Source of the DNA: JAFGRU01 sp016934985
Lineage (GTDB): Bacteria; Desulfobacterota; Desulfuromonadia; Desulfuromonadales; JAAYDE01
Assembly: GCA_963665045.2 (NCBI GenBank)
Contig: CAXXJQ010000009.1
Location: 1 to 64,000, forward strand
Direction of reading: 5' to 3'
DNA length: 64,000 nt
Shown: positions 55,361 to 64,000 of the stretch, piece after piece
How positions within the stretch are numbered: the first letter of the stretch is position 1
How the letters are laid out: each line of letters begins with the position of its first letter
Translations under genes and position numbers: made by a program
The notes under the pieces: generated by a model
The model's database searches: none
What the model was told of the DNA's origin: nothing
The model's input: only the letters and a program-made list of their open reading frames with translations

Positions 55361-55462
55361 CTAAAGATTACCGGTGCCGGCTGCTTGCTGTGGCTGGTCA
55401 TAATAGCAGTGCTGGTCGATCAGTGGGATCAGGTGCGACTTGCCGGAAAGCAGATGGCCCAT
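55361..55462 (-). pseudogene. 5' fragment of a second Fe-S protein gene
   Basis: With an AAAGGAGG site upstream, ATG 55462 begins MGHLLSGKSHLIPLID, almost the same as the first 16 residues of the 47932-49080 protein (MGHLVSGKSHLIPLID). It then diverges and stops after 33 codons. The DNA shared is 29 identical bases (55419-55447 and 49037-49065). The cecR-ybhGFSR cluster lies between the two copies. Confidence 0.8.
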
Positions 55463-55526
55463 TTTTGAGCCCTCCTTTCGTTCAGGGTAGCTTCGGTTAA
55501 ATTTGCTTGAAAGCCTCCCTGGGAGA

Positions 55527-57287
55527 TCAGGGTAGCGAAGAACTGGTTTCCGTTACAAAATCAACGTCCATCCATTTGCGGACGGAGTTAATAAGGCGAA
55601 TGGAAGCGGCCCGCGCCACATCGGATTTGTAGAGCCGCGACTCGCGTATTTGGCCCGACCGCAGCAAATGCTCACGCATTGTCCCCGCCAGCAGGCCGGA
55701 ATCGACGGCAGGGGTAAGCCATTCCCCGTTAATCTGCAACACGATGTTGGCGATGGTCGTTTCGGTAATTTCACCCCGTTCATTCCAGAGCAGCACGTCA
55801 TCGCAGTCAGGTCGCGACCTTTTTGCTTTCTGATAGACATCCCGATACGTTGTTTTGTGATACAGAAACGCCTCGTTTGAAGTTACAGACTCGCGGGCGA
55901 AACCCAGTTTCACTCTGGCCAATTCCCTCATCGGTTCGAATTCCAGGCGAAACGAACCGTCCCGTGCCAGCAAAAGCCGGATTTTTTGCGGTTCGTTCTT
56001 TAAATCCACAATATCACTATGGAAACGGGCAGCCTTCTCATCCAAAGCCAGCCGAATCTGGTGAAGATCAAGGGCAAAATCAAAATACCCTGCGGAAGCG
56101 GCAAGACGCCGCAGGTGTTCGCTGAGCAGATAATATTGCCCGTCAAAAAGGAAAGTTTCCAGAAGTTCGAACTCAGGACGAAGGTGCGTCAGCAGAGAGG
56201 CCTTGGTACAGCATTCACGATATTCATCGTCCGGGCTTGAACCGGAGGTAATGCCGCCTCCGACATTATATTCCGCCACACCTTGTGAGCTGTCTATGCA
56301 AACCGTACGAATGGCAACATTGAATTCCGCCCGCCGGTCAGGACCCAACCAGCCGATGCTTCCACAGTAAACGCCGCGTGGGTGCGGCTCAAGTTCACGA
56401 ATGATTTCCATGGCCCGAACCTTGGGAGCACCCGTTACCGACCCCGAGGGGAACATCACCTCAAAGATCGTCCGCAGGGGAGCACGGGTACGGGAAGTGA
56501 TGGCGGAAGTCATCTGCCACACAGTCCCATAACGTTCAACATCGAAAAGGCTGCGCACCTCAACAGATCCCGTTTCGCTGCAGCGGCCCATGTCGTTTCG
56601 CAGCAGATCGACAATCATGACATTTTCCGCCCGGTCTTTTCCCGCGGCCGCCAGTTCAGCGGCAATATGTTGATCCTCGCCATGCCAGCGCCCCCGAGGC
56701 CGTGTTCCCTTCATTGGCCGGGCCTCAAGCAGGTCACCATCCAATCGAAAAAACAGCTCCGGCGATGCCGAGAGGATCTGAAACCTTCCCGTGTCAACGA
56801 AGGCACAGTGATCGGCCTGCTGTGAGTCGCAAAGCTGCCGGAACCAGTTCAAAGGATTGCCGGAAAATGAACTGCGCATGGGAAAAGTGTAATTGACCTG
56901 GTAGGTATCACCGGCAGCAATAAAACGCTGAATACGTTGGACGGCGGCCAGGTAGTCATCTCTGCTCACAAGAGCGTTCCACCTGCCCACAGAAAAATCC
57001 TCATGAGGAAGGGGTGGGTTTTCTGTGGTTTCCATGCTCTCGAAAAGGCCGAACCAAAGGAGTGGTAATGATCCGGGAGAATGGGCTTTGAGTGCCGCAT
57101 CAAATGCCGGGGCAGCTTCATAAGAAATAAAACCGGCTGCATACGAACCACGACTTACGGCAAGCTCAATGCGATCCAGGGCCGGCAGGACATCCTCTAC
57201 CCTTTTGACCGAAACAATTTCAAAGGGGTCATGAAAAATCCGCGTCTGGTTGCGGGATACGAAAAAAATTTGGCTGGAATTGCTCAT
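55527..57287 (-). CDS. pabB: PabB-PabC fusion, aminodeoxychorismate synthase I / lyase
   Basis: A 586-residue bifunctional protein of p-aminobenzoate, hence folate, synthesis. Residues 1-360 are PabB: SYEAAPAFD, then YQVNYTFPM, ASPELFFRL, RPMKGTRPRG, LLRNDMGR and FPSGSVTGAPKVRAMEI, all chorismate-enzyme landmarks. Residues 380-586 are a PLP-dependent class-IV lyase (PabC), with Lys in LYHKTTYRDVY and the late LLWNERGEITETTIANIVL. Single-gene unit. The glutaminase PabA is not in the window. Confidence 0.92.
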   Translation of the reverse strand: MSNSSQIFFVSRNQTRIFHDPFEIVSVKRVEDVLPALDRIELAVSRGSYAAGFISYEAAPAFDAALKAHSPGSLPLLWFGLFESMETTENPPLPHEDFSVGRWNALVSRDDYLAAVQRIQRFIAAGDTYQVNYTFPMRSSFSGNPLNWFRQLCDSQQADHCAFVDTGRFQILSASPELFFRLDGDLLEARPMKGTRPRGRWHGEDQHIAAELAAAGKDRAENVMIVDLLRNDMGRCSETGSVEVRSLFDVERYGTVWQMTSAITSRTRAPLRTIFEVMFPSGSVTGAPKVRAMEIIRELEPHPRGVYCGSIGWLGPDRRAEFNVAIRTVCIDSSQGVAEYNVGGGITSGSSPDDEYRECCTKASLLTHLRPEFELLETFLFDGQYYLLSEHLRRLAASAGYFDFALDLHQIRLALDEKAARFHSDIVDLKNEPQKIRLLLARDGSFRLEFEPMRELARVKLGFARESVTSNEAFLYHKTTYRDVYQKAKRSRPDCDDVLLWNERGEITETTIANIVLQINGEWLTPAVDSGLLAGTMREHLLRSGQIRESRLYKSDVARAASIRLINSVRKWMDVDFVTETSSSLP

Positions 57288-57497
57288 AACTTCAAATGGC
57301 AGGAGTGCACTTGTTTCGGTTCAGAAAAGGTTCACGAACAAACATTTTTCCATCTTACGTTATTTTTAAGCGAGGATATTGAAAAATTGCGGGATCTATG
57401 GTCAAGACATGAAAAAGGGCCACCTGATTCCGTAATCAAAGCGGCCCGGGTCTTTTCGAATTACCTGTGCGTTGCCGTAATTTCCGGCATCCACACC

Positions 57498-58076
57498 CTA
57501 AAACAAAGTCTCCCGGTAACGCTCTTCCCCGTTAACCAGCACCGCTTTGATGCCCGCCTTCCCGAAACGGTCCACGGCCATCAGCATCTCCACCTTGCTG
57601 CCGGCGGGTGGGCGCTCGAGCTCCCGCCCTTCCCCTTCAGGAACGAAATAGTTTTCGATGCCGTAAGTGACGTGAATGCTTTTCACAGGCTCGGATTTTT
57701 TGGTCTCCGGATTCCAGCGCGAGGTCTGAACATATTTGACTTTGCCCTTAAGAGCAACCTGGTTCTCAGCCAACTGGGGCCGCCGCTGATAAACCGCCCG
57801 CGCCTCCCAATAGCGCTCGGCTTCGGCCAGCACCACATAGACATCATCATAGCGCGTGAATTCATGATCGCCGGCCAATTTTTCCAGATCGAGGTCGCTG
57901 ACAATGTAATTCAAGCGGACATAATCACCGCGAAACAGGGAACGCGGATCAACCGGTTGGGTCTCCAGCAAAACCGCGGTTCCTGTTTCCAGGGTCCACT
58001 GTTTCCTGGCAATCATTCCGACCAGGGGCAGGGTCAAAATAACGCAGGTGATGACAATACGAACGGATATTTTCAT
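57498..58076 (-). CDS. GDYXXLXY-motif envelope protein
   Basis: A 192-residue protein with one N-terminal membrane anchor or signal (about 5-24) and the name-giving motif FRGDYVRLNYIVSDL near residue 48. It has a second conserved patch (YWEARAVYQRRP). Such proteins regularly follow a DUF2157/DUF4401 membrane protein, as here: its ATG overlaps the upstream stop. Function unknown; likely faces the periplasm. Confidence 0.8.
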   Translation of the reverse strand: MKISVRIVITCVILTLPLVGMIARKQWTLETGTAVLLETQPVDPRSLFRGDYVRLNYIVSDLDLEKLAGDHEFTRYDDVYVVLAEAERYWEARAVYQRRPQLAENQVALKGKVKYVQTSRWNPETKKSEPVKSIHVTYGIENYFVPEGEGRELERPPAGSKVEMLMAVDRFGKAGIKAVLVNGEERYRETLF

Positions 58077-59422
58077 AGGCCACCCCCTTCTCCACGACGA
58101 GAGGTGATCTGTCGCGTGAGCTTGCGGCGCTTTCTTTCAAGGAAGATCCCTCCACCGATGAGAAGTACGCCGCCTGCCATGAAAAAGAAGGACCGGTTCA
58201 TCAGGCTCCAAAACGTATCGAAATAACGACTCATAACAGTCAATGCGAAGAAAAAGAACGCTGTGTTGACAAAAAAACGGTCGCCCAGATGGCTCCCCGC
58301 CAGAATTAGCCACACCACGCCGGCAAACATGAGGAGATTGAAGCCGATGGCCATGAGGTTGGCGTAACGCACACCGATGAAAAGGTTTACGGTGATAAGG
58401 ACAATACCGGCGGCCACCAGTGCCTGACCCCAAAGCAGCCACAGGGGATTTTTTTGCCCCCGGAAACGTTGGCGATGCCAGAGCACCAGGACCGCTACCA
58501 GAACGAGGAGAATCGAAGTGGCAGCCAGCCAGCCCGTGGCAACGCCTGGGCGTATGTTTGTACCGTGGAGGAAAAGATAGCCGAATTGCAGATGCGGGAA
58601 GGTGAGAGCATAGAAACTCACCAGGGCAGCAACCAGAGAATAACGTTGCACAGGCACGGCAAAATATGACCACCGTTCATAGCTGTCCATGATGAGGCCA
58701 AGGAGAAAGAGGGCCAGGTAGGCCAGGAAATAAACCTGAACGACAAAAAGAGGACTACGAAGACTTTCGAAACAAAAGAAGCTCCACAGCAGCAGTCCGA
58801 TCATGGCGACATGGAGGGTCGGTTTCCAGCGCATACGATAGATTAACGGCAAAAAGGCCAGCCACAAGGGCAAAAACCAGCCGTGCATCTGGCGCTGAAA
58901 ACCAAACGACTCCATACCGGTCCAGAGCACGGCCAGAGCAATGGCGGCGATAAGGGCGGGCTGTGAACGCAGCAGCCACGCCACCGCCAACCCCCCGAGG
59001 GACCAGAGCAAAACCCCGTTGGGGTAATGGCTGTCGATGTGATAAATCTGGGCGATGAGCATGATGTTGGCGCCGAAAAGTATAACGCCGAGGAGCACCG
59101 CAGCCTGACCGAGATGAGGGGCCCTGTCGTCGCGCAAAAGATAGCCGGCAACAGCAAAAGCGAGCCACAGTGCACCTAAAAGGAGGCCAAGCTTCACAAT
59201 TTTGGGCATGACGCCCCAGTTGGCGGCAAAGAAAGTGATCACCCCCGAGCCGAGGAGAAGAACACCGAGGATAGCGAAAGCAACAGAGAGAAAGCTGGCG
59301 CTCTCGGCCCTTTGCCCCACCTGTTCAAGGATGGCCTGATCCGCCCCCGGTCGGACCCAGCCCTGTTCCATCCACCCGGGAAGTTCCTTCTTAAGTTGCT
59401 TCAAAAAGCGATTTTTGTTCAA
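58073..59422 (-). CDS. DUF2157-type polytopic membrane protein
   Basis: A 449-residue protein. The soluble N-terminal about 45 residues (FLKQLKKELPGWMEQGWV) precede 12 or so hydrophobic segments; the run SFLSVAFAILGVLLLGSGVITFFAANW matches DUF2157 (split: FAILGVLLLGSGVITFF, AANWGVMPK). It ends in a basic tail (ERKRRKLTRQITSRRG). Translationally coupled to the GDYXXLXY gene. Role unknown; the conserved pairing implies one complex. Confidence 0.82.
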   Translation of the reverse strand: MNKNRFLKQLKKELPGWMEQGWVRPGADQAILEQVGQRAESASFLSVAFAILGVLLLGSGVITFFAANWGVMPKIVKLGLLLGALWLAFAVAGYLLRDDRAPHLGQAAVLLGVILFGANIMLIAQIYHIDSHYPNGVLLWSLGGLAVAWLLRSQPALIAAIALAVLWTGMESFGFQRQMHGWFLPLWLAFLPLIYRMRWKPTLHVAMIGLLLWSFFCFESLRSPLFVVQVYFLAYLALFLLGLIMDSYERWSYFAVPVQRYSLVAALVSFYALTFPHLQFGYLFLHGTNIRPGVATGWLAATSILLVLVAVLVLWHRQRFRGQKNPLWLLWGQALVAAGIVLITVNLFIGVRYANLMAIGFNLLMFAGVVWLILAGSHLGDRFFVNTAFFFFALTVMSRYFDTFWSLMNRSFFFMAGGVLLIGGGIFLERKRRKLTRQITSRRGEGGGL

Positions 59423-59642
59423 AATGACCTCGCTGAAACCAAAAAAACATTCACTTTGTCAGAGAGGGACTTGCAGCACCCATTCCAAAACCACTTCAAG
59501 CCATCCAAGGGAAATAAGCTGCGGCCATCCAGACATCATATGGCCCCTTTATGGGCACATAGATCAATTGAACCGGGCACTCCCATCCATTAGATTCTAA
59601 CAAAAACCGGTTATTGCGCTTCTCAAGCGGGGGGAAACAGCA

Positions 59643-59676
59643 AAAATGAAACCTGCCGCCAAAATGTGGGCAGGTT
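59643..59676 (-). terminator. Terminator after nifA
   Basis: On the minus strand AACCTGCC/GGCAGGTT with an 11-nt loop is followed by TCATTTTTG. It lies 37 bp beyond the nifA stop. The other bases of 59423-59712 show nothing further. Confidence 0.6.
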
Positions 59677-59712
59677 CAAGAGGGTGGAAAGAACGGAGAA
59701 TAATCGGTAGAA

Positions 59713-61272
59713 TCAGGAAGAAAAACGTTTATTGTCAATGCCGAGATTCTTCATTTTATACCTCACCATGCGTTCAGTAATACCCAGATCCCGAGCCGCA
59801 GCAGCAACACTGCCACAATGGAATTTGAGGGCGTCGACAATGAGATCTCGTTCCAGCCCATCGACTTGCAGGCGCAGGGGCCCGACCTCGCGTTCCGACA
59901 GCAGTTGAGGCATCTGCAAGGTGGTGGGGAGGGAAGAACCATGGATAACACCGTCCCGACTGAGAAGAACGGCATGTTCGACACAATTCTCCAGCTCGCG
60001 CACATTCCCCGGCCAGTGATAGGCCAACATCAGATTGATGGCTGTGGTACTGATGCGATGAACCTTCTTGCCCATGCGTTCTGAATAACGCGCGGTGAAA
60101 AATTCGCTCAAAAGCAGAATGTCCTCCCGGCGTTCCCGCAAAGGGGGTAGAAAGAGGGGAAATACATTGATGCGGTAAAAGAGATCATGACGGAATTTGC
60201 CCGCCTCAACCTCTTTTTCCAAATCCAGGTTGGTTGCGGCAATAATCCTGACATCGGCTTTGCGGGTCTGATTGCTCCCAACCCGCTCATATTCACGCTC
60301 CTGAAGAACGCGCAGAAGCTTGACTTGTACCGCCGGAGAGAAATCCCCTATTTCATCGAGGAAAAGGGTTCCCCCCTCCGCCTGTTCAATACGCCCGATA
60401 CGGCTCTGAACCGCCCCGGTAAAAGCTCCCTTTTCGTGGCCGAAAAGCTCGCTTTCGAGCAGTTGCTCATTGAGGGCTGCACAATTAAGGCGCACAAAGG
60501 GTTTACTTTTTCGAGGACTGCTGTAATGAATGGCGGTGGCGACCAACTCCTTGCCTGTTCCGGATTCTCCCCGGACCAGCACCGTCGTCGCGGAAGGCGC
60601 CACCTGGCTGATTTTCAGATAAACCGAACGGATGGCGCGGGAGTTGCCAATGATGTTTTCCGGCCGGTAGACCCCCTCCAGCTCCTGCCGAAGGTTGCGG
60701 TTTTCCTCCTTCAGCACCTTTTGCTCCTTTTCCGCCTGGCGCCTGGCACTGACATGACTGGCCACCAAAGTAGCAACCACCGATAAAAATGCCTGATGAA
60801 CCTGAAGCTGATCCATGGGACAGAAAGGCACATCAACCAAAAGCGTACCGACAACCTCTTCTCTTGCACAAATGGGAACGCAAATGAAACTGCAATCGTG
60901 GCTCTCGCCTTTGCCCCGCCGATGGATAAGCCCTTTGAAATGCGAGGCTTCACTGATCCGGGAGACAATGGCCGCTTTCCCCGAATTCAAAACCTGACCG
61001 GTCACACCTTCACCGCGCCGATACTTAACCTTTTTGCGGCTAAAGCTTGATTCCACGCCCACGGCTTCAACCCAAAGCTCAGTGCCATCAGGGCTGAGCA
61101 GCATAATGGTACAGCGCTGAAAATCCATGGCCTTTTCCAGCACCTCAAGGACATCGCGCAAGACATTTTCCTGCACAGCATCACGGGACAAAACCTCCCC
61201 TACCTGACGCAAAGCTCCCAGATGCTGGTAATGAACATTGTTGGTTTCAGAAATTTCTTTTGCAAGGGACAT
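59713..61272 (-). CDS. nifA: NifA-like sigma-54-dependent activator
   Basis: A 519-residue protein, the usual NifA length. An N-terminal GAF domain (about 25-175), a coiled linker (175-200), then the AAA+ core: Walker A GESGTGKE (235-242), GAFTGA (282-287) that contacts sigma-54, and DEIGD (306-310). The C-terminal Fis-type [29 protein letters not shown] is typical of NifA (split: [26 protein letters not shown]). The AAA-HTH linker has no Cys pair, so it resembles the NifA class that is not itself oxygen-sensing. It should switch on the sigma-54 promoter at 29079. Other Fis-family activators with GAF domains remain possible. Confidence 0.78.
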   Translation of the reverse strand: MSLAKEISETNNVHYQHLGALRQVGEVLSRDAVQENVLRDVLEVLEKAMDFQRCTIMLLSPDGTELWVEAVGVESSFSRKKVKYRRGEGVTGQVLNSGKAAIVSRISEASHFKGLIHRRGKGESHDCSFICVPICAREEVVGTLLVDVPFCPMDQLQVHQAFLSVVATLVASHVSARRQAEKEQKVLKEENRNLRQELEGVYRPENIIGNSRAIRSVYLKISQVAPSATTVLVRGESGTGKELVATAIHYSSPRKSKPFVRLNCAALNEQLLESELFGHEKGAFTGAVQSRIGRIEQAEGGTLFLDEIGDFSPAVQVKLLRVLQEREYERVGSNQTRKADVRIIAATNLDLEKEVEAGKFRHDLFYRINVFPLFLPPLRERREDILLLSEFFTARYSERMGKKVHRISTTAINLMLAYHWPGNVRELENCVEHAVLLSRDGVIHGSSLPTTLQMPQLLSEREVGPLRLQVDGLERDLIVDALKFHCGSVAAAARDLGITERMVRYKMKNLGIDNKRFSS

Positions 61273-61420
61273 AACAATCGCTCTTCATAACTGGGTTTCA
61301 AAATTTACCCGCCAAGCCAGCTGGATGATATTTTTTTAGGCACACATGTGCTTAAAGATTAATCACCAACCCTGCGTCATTGGTTGATCCTGCTGGCCAG
61401 GATATTCAACGAAAAACAGT

Positions 61421-61516
61421 TTTATTTAATATTTTCAGTATATTATAAACTTTTAGAACACATACTCTTCAATCGGCTTTCCGCTAATAAAGCAACAGCC
61501 GTGCCCCGGCATTTCT
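61421..61516. repeat. Repeated intergenic element, copy 2
   Basis: Homologous to 41791-41886: same 17-base start TTTATTTAATATTTTCA, similar middle (TCAAT.G) and closely similar end (AGCAACAG.C.TGCCC). It lies about 150 bp upstream of nifA, while copy 1 is about 400 bp upstream of the liv operon. The 61273-61948 gap also contains the GNAT relic and the Rrf2 operator. Confidence 0.45.
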
Positions 61517-61588
61517 TTTGTTTTTTAAAAAAATTCATTTTCCTGTTGGTTGAACTAATCATTTGTGTTTCGACAAAATGGATAACGC

Positions 61589-61732
61589 ATGACCCAAGGC
61601 AAAAAAGCAATTCTCATCCGCCAAGGTCGTCCTGAGGATGTGAATAACCTGGTTGCGTTGCTGTTCCAGCTTTTTTCTCTGGAGGCGGACTTCAATTTCC
61701 AACTTATAACCATCTGGATCTGTGAGTTATGA
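61589..61732 (+). pseudogene. N-terminal relic of a GNAT acetyltransferase
   Basis: ATG 61589 opens 47 codons reading AILIRQGRPEDVNNLVALLF then SLEADFNF, the first strand and helix of a GNAT enzyme with the frequent LFSLEADF ending. The acetyl-CoA-binding part is absent in all frames downstream. A deletion remnant. Confidence 0.6.
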
Positions 61733-61911
61733 CCGGGTAATAGCACAAACCATTGGCCTGCCTAAGCATCTTTAAAATCAGCGCCGAACCAAAGGGTGCG
61801 CCTCAGATTTTTGAAACACTTTTTCAGGACGAGCACTTTCACTCTTTTCCCGCCCCTGACCCACAGATTAAGGGATAGGGAAAATAACTTGACTATTATA
61901 GTTTTCTTATG

Positions 61912-61926
61912 ATACCAATGTGGTAT
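61912..61926. promoter_or_regulatory. Rrf2-type operator in the promoter of the next gene
   Basis: ATACCA-ATG-TGGTAT is an exact inverted repeat, 22 bp before the Rrf2 start. A TTGACT (61889-61894) and a TATGAT-like -10 (about 61908) overlap it, so binding would block transcription. Autoregulation is inferred. Confidence 0.65.
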
Positions 61927-61948
61927 AACTTTAGACCGAAGGGGAAGT

Positions 61949-62353
61949 ATGATTACTCGGGAAGCCGACTACTGCATTCGAACCATACTCTATCTTGCCA
62001 AACCGGAAAATCGGGGGCGCCCCGTTCCAGCTACCGAATTGTCCGAAAGCATGTTCATACCCTACCGGTTTTTGCGAAAAATCACGACCAGGCTGGTCAG
62101 CGCCGGGCTGCTGCAAAGCCGTCGTGGCAGAAGCGGTGGGTTAAGTCTCAAAAAAAAGCCTGAGGAAATCACTCTTCTGGAGGTTCTTCAGCAGACGGAT
62201 TCCAAAGGTATTATCCTCAACAGTTGTCTGAATTCGGCCAGAAAAGATTGCTGCCCTCGTGAAAAGATATGCACTGTCCACGATGAAATTGAGAAGCTGC
62301 AAAGCATCCTGGAAAATAGGCTGCATGAAATTTCATTCGACCATCTGATCTAA
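61949..62353 (+). CDS. Rrf2-family transcriptional regulator
   Basis: A 134-residue winged-helix regulator: MITREADYCIRTILYLA, then ELSESMFIPYRFLRKITTRLVSAGLLQSRRGRSGG (split: ELSESMFIPYRFLRKI, TTRLVSAGLLQSRRG), the Rrf2 HTH and wing. Cys93, Cys101, Cys102 and Cys108 lie where IscR-type members bind Fe-S, so it probably senses redox, iron or NO. Cys102 adjoining Cys101 is a small oddity. No iron-sulfur assembly genes follow, so its targets lie elsewhere besides its own promoter. Confidence 0.88.
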   Translation: MITREADYCIRTILYLAKPENRGRPVPATELSESMFIPYRFLRKITTRLVSAGLLQSRRGRSGGLSLKKKPEEITLLEVLQQTDSKGIILNSCLNSARKDCCPREKICTVHDEIEKLQSILENRLHEISFDHLI

Positions 62354-62780
62354 AGGGAATAAAGGCAAATAAGGTTACCCGATATTGCCGGGTTAAATAA
62401 TCCACTGAATCACAGCTTTTTCGAAAACACAAAGCTATCCCTTTTCGCCAACCTGGTCTTCAAAAAGCTCAACATTTCTGCCGTTCTATCAGCCCTTTTT
62501 CAGGTATTGGCACCAGCTTTCCTGTACAAACTCCTGAAGAAGTTTAGAATTATGTTGTAACTTTTGTTGTGGATGCTTTTTATGAATGATCCGACCGGAC
62601 CCTCAGTCAATCATTTCCCAACGCTCTGTTTAAAATTTTTGTGTGCCAGTCTGAGCTGATGAAGCGGCACAACAAAATCGAAAACTGAGGATGGATTCCC
62701 GCAAACCCGGACGGCGAATCGCCTGATAATTTACTTTAAATGCCCTGGAGTCCCGACCAAATCCCATCGAGATTTTGCGA
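62354..62780. other. Gene-free interval
   Basis: No supported ORF, hairpin terminator or known operator. GGTTACCCGATATTGCCGGGTTAA at about 62371 is a weak dyad (split: TTACCCG, CGGGTTAA) that could terminate the Rrf2 transcript. Confidence 0.3.
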
Positions 62781-64000
62781 ATGCCCGATCCTGTTTTGAA
62801 ACAAGGTAAAAAAAGGCACGGGACAATTTATTTTCTGCTTTTTTCCGTGGCAATCGGAGTAATTTCCGCTGCCGGTGCTTTGGTTTTTCGCACCCTTATC
62901 GAACTTTTTCAAACAGCTTTCTGGCCTCCTGGAACCACTTTTCTTGGTCAAACCCTGGCAGCGTCTCCCTGGCTGACCATCCTCATTCCTGCCCTTGGCG
63001 GCCTCGTCGCCGGAATCTTTATTTACCGATGGGTCCCCGAAGCCAAAGGGCCCGGCGTTCCTGAAGTTATCGCCGCTGTGGCCACTCGCCAGAGCATAAT
63101 CCGTCACCGGGTAACCTTCCTAAAAGCTCTTATTACCAGCCTCCTTATCGGAAGCGGTGCTTCGGTGGGACGGGAAGGTCCAATCGTTCAGATCGGCGCT
63201 TCGGCCGGCTCCTCCATAGCCCAACTTTTTCGCCTTGATCCGGACATGCGGCGAGTTTGTCTTGCTTCTGGTGCGGCTGCCGGAATTGCTGCAACCTTTA
63301 ATGCCCCCATCACCGGAACTCTATTCGCGCTGGAAATCATTCTTCTGGATATTGAAGTCGCCTACATCAGCCACATCATTGTAGCTGCCGTCATTGCCTC
63401 GGTTCTATCGCGGTTTTTCTGGGGCAACTTCCCGACCTTCGAAGCGCAGGCTTTTCATTTGAATCATTACGGAGAACTTATTATTTTTCTTTTCCTGGGA
63501 CTTCTCGCCGGAATTGCAGGAATCACATTTCTGCGTCTTCTTTCCGGCATTACCCGGACCTTCGACCGTTTAAAAACTCCTGAGTGGATCAAACCGGGCC
63601 TCGGCGGTCTGCTTCTAGGGATTATCGCGCTGTGGTGCCCCAATGTTCTGGGGGTCGGTTATGAAACCGTCAATGAAGCTTTGGCTAATTCCCTGGGGCT
63701 GAAAATTGCCTTGGTTCTCTTGATAGTAAAAATGCTGGCTACGGCACTTTGCATCGGCTCGGGGATGAGCGGTGGCATCTTTGCCCCGTCCTTATTCTGG
63801 GGAGCTTCTTTAGGGCTGGCTGTGGGAATTGTTGCTGAACAACTATTCCCTGCCTTGGCCATTGCCCCCGGCAATTTTGCTTTGGTGGGCATGGGGGCCG
63901 TGGTCGCCGGGACAACGCTGGCACCAATAACCGCGATTCTGACCATTTTTGAACTTACCAACAACTATGAAACCATCCTCCCTTTGATGGTGGCCTGTAT
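62781..64000 (+). CDS. CLC-family chloride channel/antiporter, partial (3' end cut by window)
   Basis: At least 406 codons without a stop up to the window end. It is an inner-membrane CLC protein: selectivity-filter segments GPGVPEV (about 97), GSGASVGREGPIVQIGA (about 127-143, with the gating Glu) and GSGMSGGIFAPSLFWG (about 334). ATG 62781 is the likeliest start, with a poor ribosome-binding site. No proton-glutamate assignment was attempted, so channel versus H+/Cl- exchanger is open. A C-terminal CBS region may lie beyond the window. Confidence 0.9.
   Translation, partial: MPDPVLKQGKKRHGTIYFLLFSVAIGVISAAGALVFRTLIELFQTAFWPPGTTFLGQTLAASPWLTILIPALGGLVAGIFIYRWVPEAKGPGVPEVIAAVATRQSIIRHRVTFLKALITSLLIGSGASVGREGPIVQIGASAGSSIAQLFRLDPDMRRVCLASGAAAGIAATFNAPITGTLFALEIILLDIEVAYISHIIVAAVIASVLSRFFWGNFPTFEAQAFHLNHYGELIIFLFLGLLAGIAGITFLRLLSGITRTFDRLKTPEWIKPGLGGLLLGIIALWCPNVLGVGYETVNEALANSLGLKIALVLLIVKMLATALCIGSGMSGGIFAPSLFWGASLGLAVGIVAEQLFPALAIAPGNFALVGMGAVVAGTTLAPITAILTIFELTNNYETILPLMVAC

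Noticed and set aside
57081..58226. 381-codon plus-strand ORF
   Set aside because: It runs antisense through pabB and the GDYXXLXY gene, both of which have strong motif support.

Overview
The window reads as chromosome of an anaerobic or facultatively anaerobic Gram-negative bacterium, most likely a deltaproteobacterium of the Desulfuromonadales type. This is inference from gene content: NifA and nif genes with a sigma-54 promoter, HDOD and MshEN-domain regulators, a perfect FNR box, a Liv-type transporter, ectoine uptake genes and a YbhGFSR-type exporter. Most genes look GC-rich, but the block at about 18.3-22.4 kb is clearly AT-richer. I saw no tRNA, rRNA, CRISPR array, phage module or integrase.

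Layout. 0-5 kb: a frame-broken IS110 transposase, a palindromic repeat, then two tandem paralogues of about 595 aa with HEPN-like C-termini. 5-9 kb: a universal stress protein overlapping a P2-type cation ATPase. 9-15.7 kb: an M23 peptidase; a leftward operon (SBF/ACR3-type permease, relic of a flavoprotein, CoA-disulfide-reductase-like flavoprotein) divergent from a Crp/Fnr regulator across an FNR box; an MshEN-domain protein. 16.4-17.3 kb: an NAD(P)-binding SDR protein. 18.3-22.4 kb: an AT-rich run of small leftward genes separated by attC-like palindromes, i.e. an integron gene-cassette array without a visible integrase, with two hairpin repeats lodged at attC arms. 23-26.4 kb: a lone PLD-nuclease/SF2-helicase fusion, a plausible defence protein.

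26.8-31 kb: a small nif operon (truncated nifN, thioredoxin-like 2Fe-2S ferredoxin, nifV) behind a sigma-54 promoter and a 21-bp perfect inverted repeat, then an HDOD protein. Its likely activator NifA lies at 59.7-61.3 kb. 31-36 kb: an outer-membrane barrel, citrate synthase, a small secreted protein, a LysE exporter and an HNH protein. 36-41.4 kb: a complete Liv-type ABC importer operon ending in a cysteine hydrolase, which suggests uptake and cleavage of an amide or ureide. 42-44 kb: an MltD-like transglycosylase and a second LysE-type exporter. 44.8-47.9 kb: ehuBCDA-like ectoine uptake. 48-55.5 kb: an Fe-S protein, then a cecR-ybhGFSR-type regulated exporter, bracketed by a 29-bp direct repeat that is part of the Fe-S gene.

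55.5-64 kb: a PabB-PabC fusion for folate synthesis, two membrane/envelope proteins (GDYXXLXY and DUF2157 types), NifA, a GNAT relic, an Rrf2 regulator with its operator, and a CLC chloride channel cut by the window end. The observations most worth following are the tandem HEPN-like pair with complementary loss of motif residues, the cassette array, the PLD-helicase, the reduced nif operon and several unexplained repeated intergenic elements.
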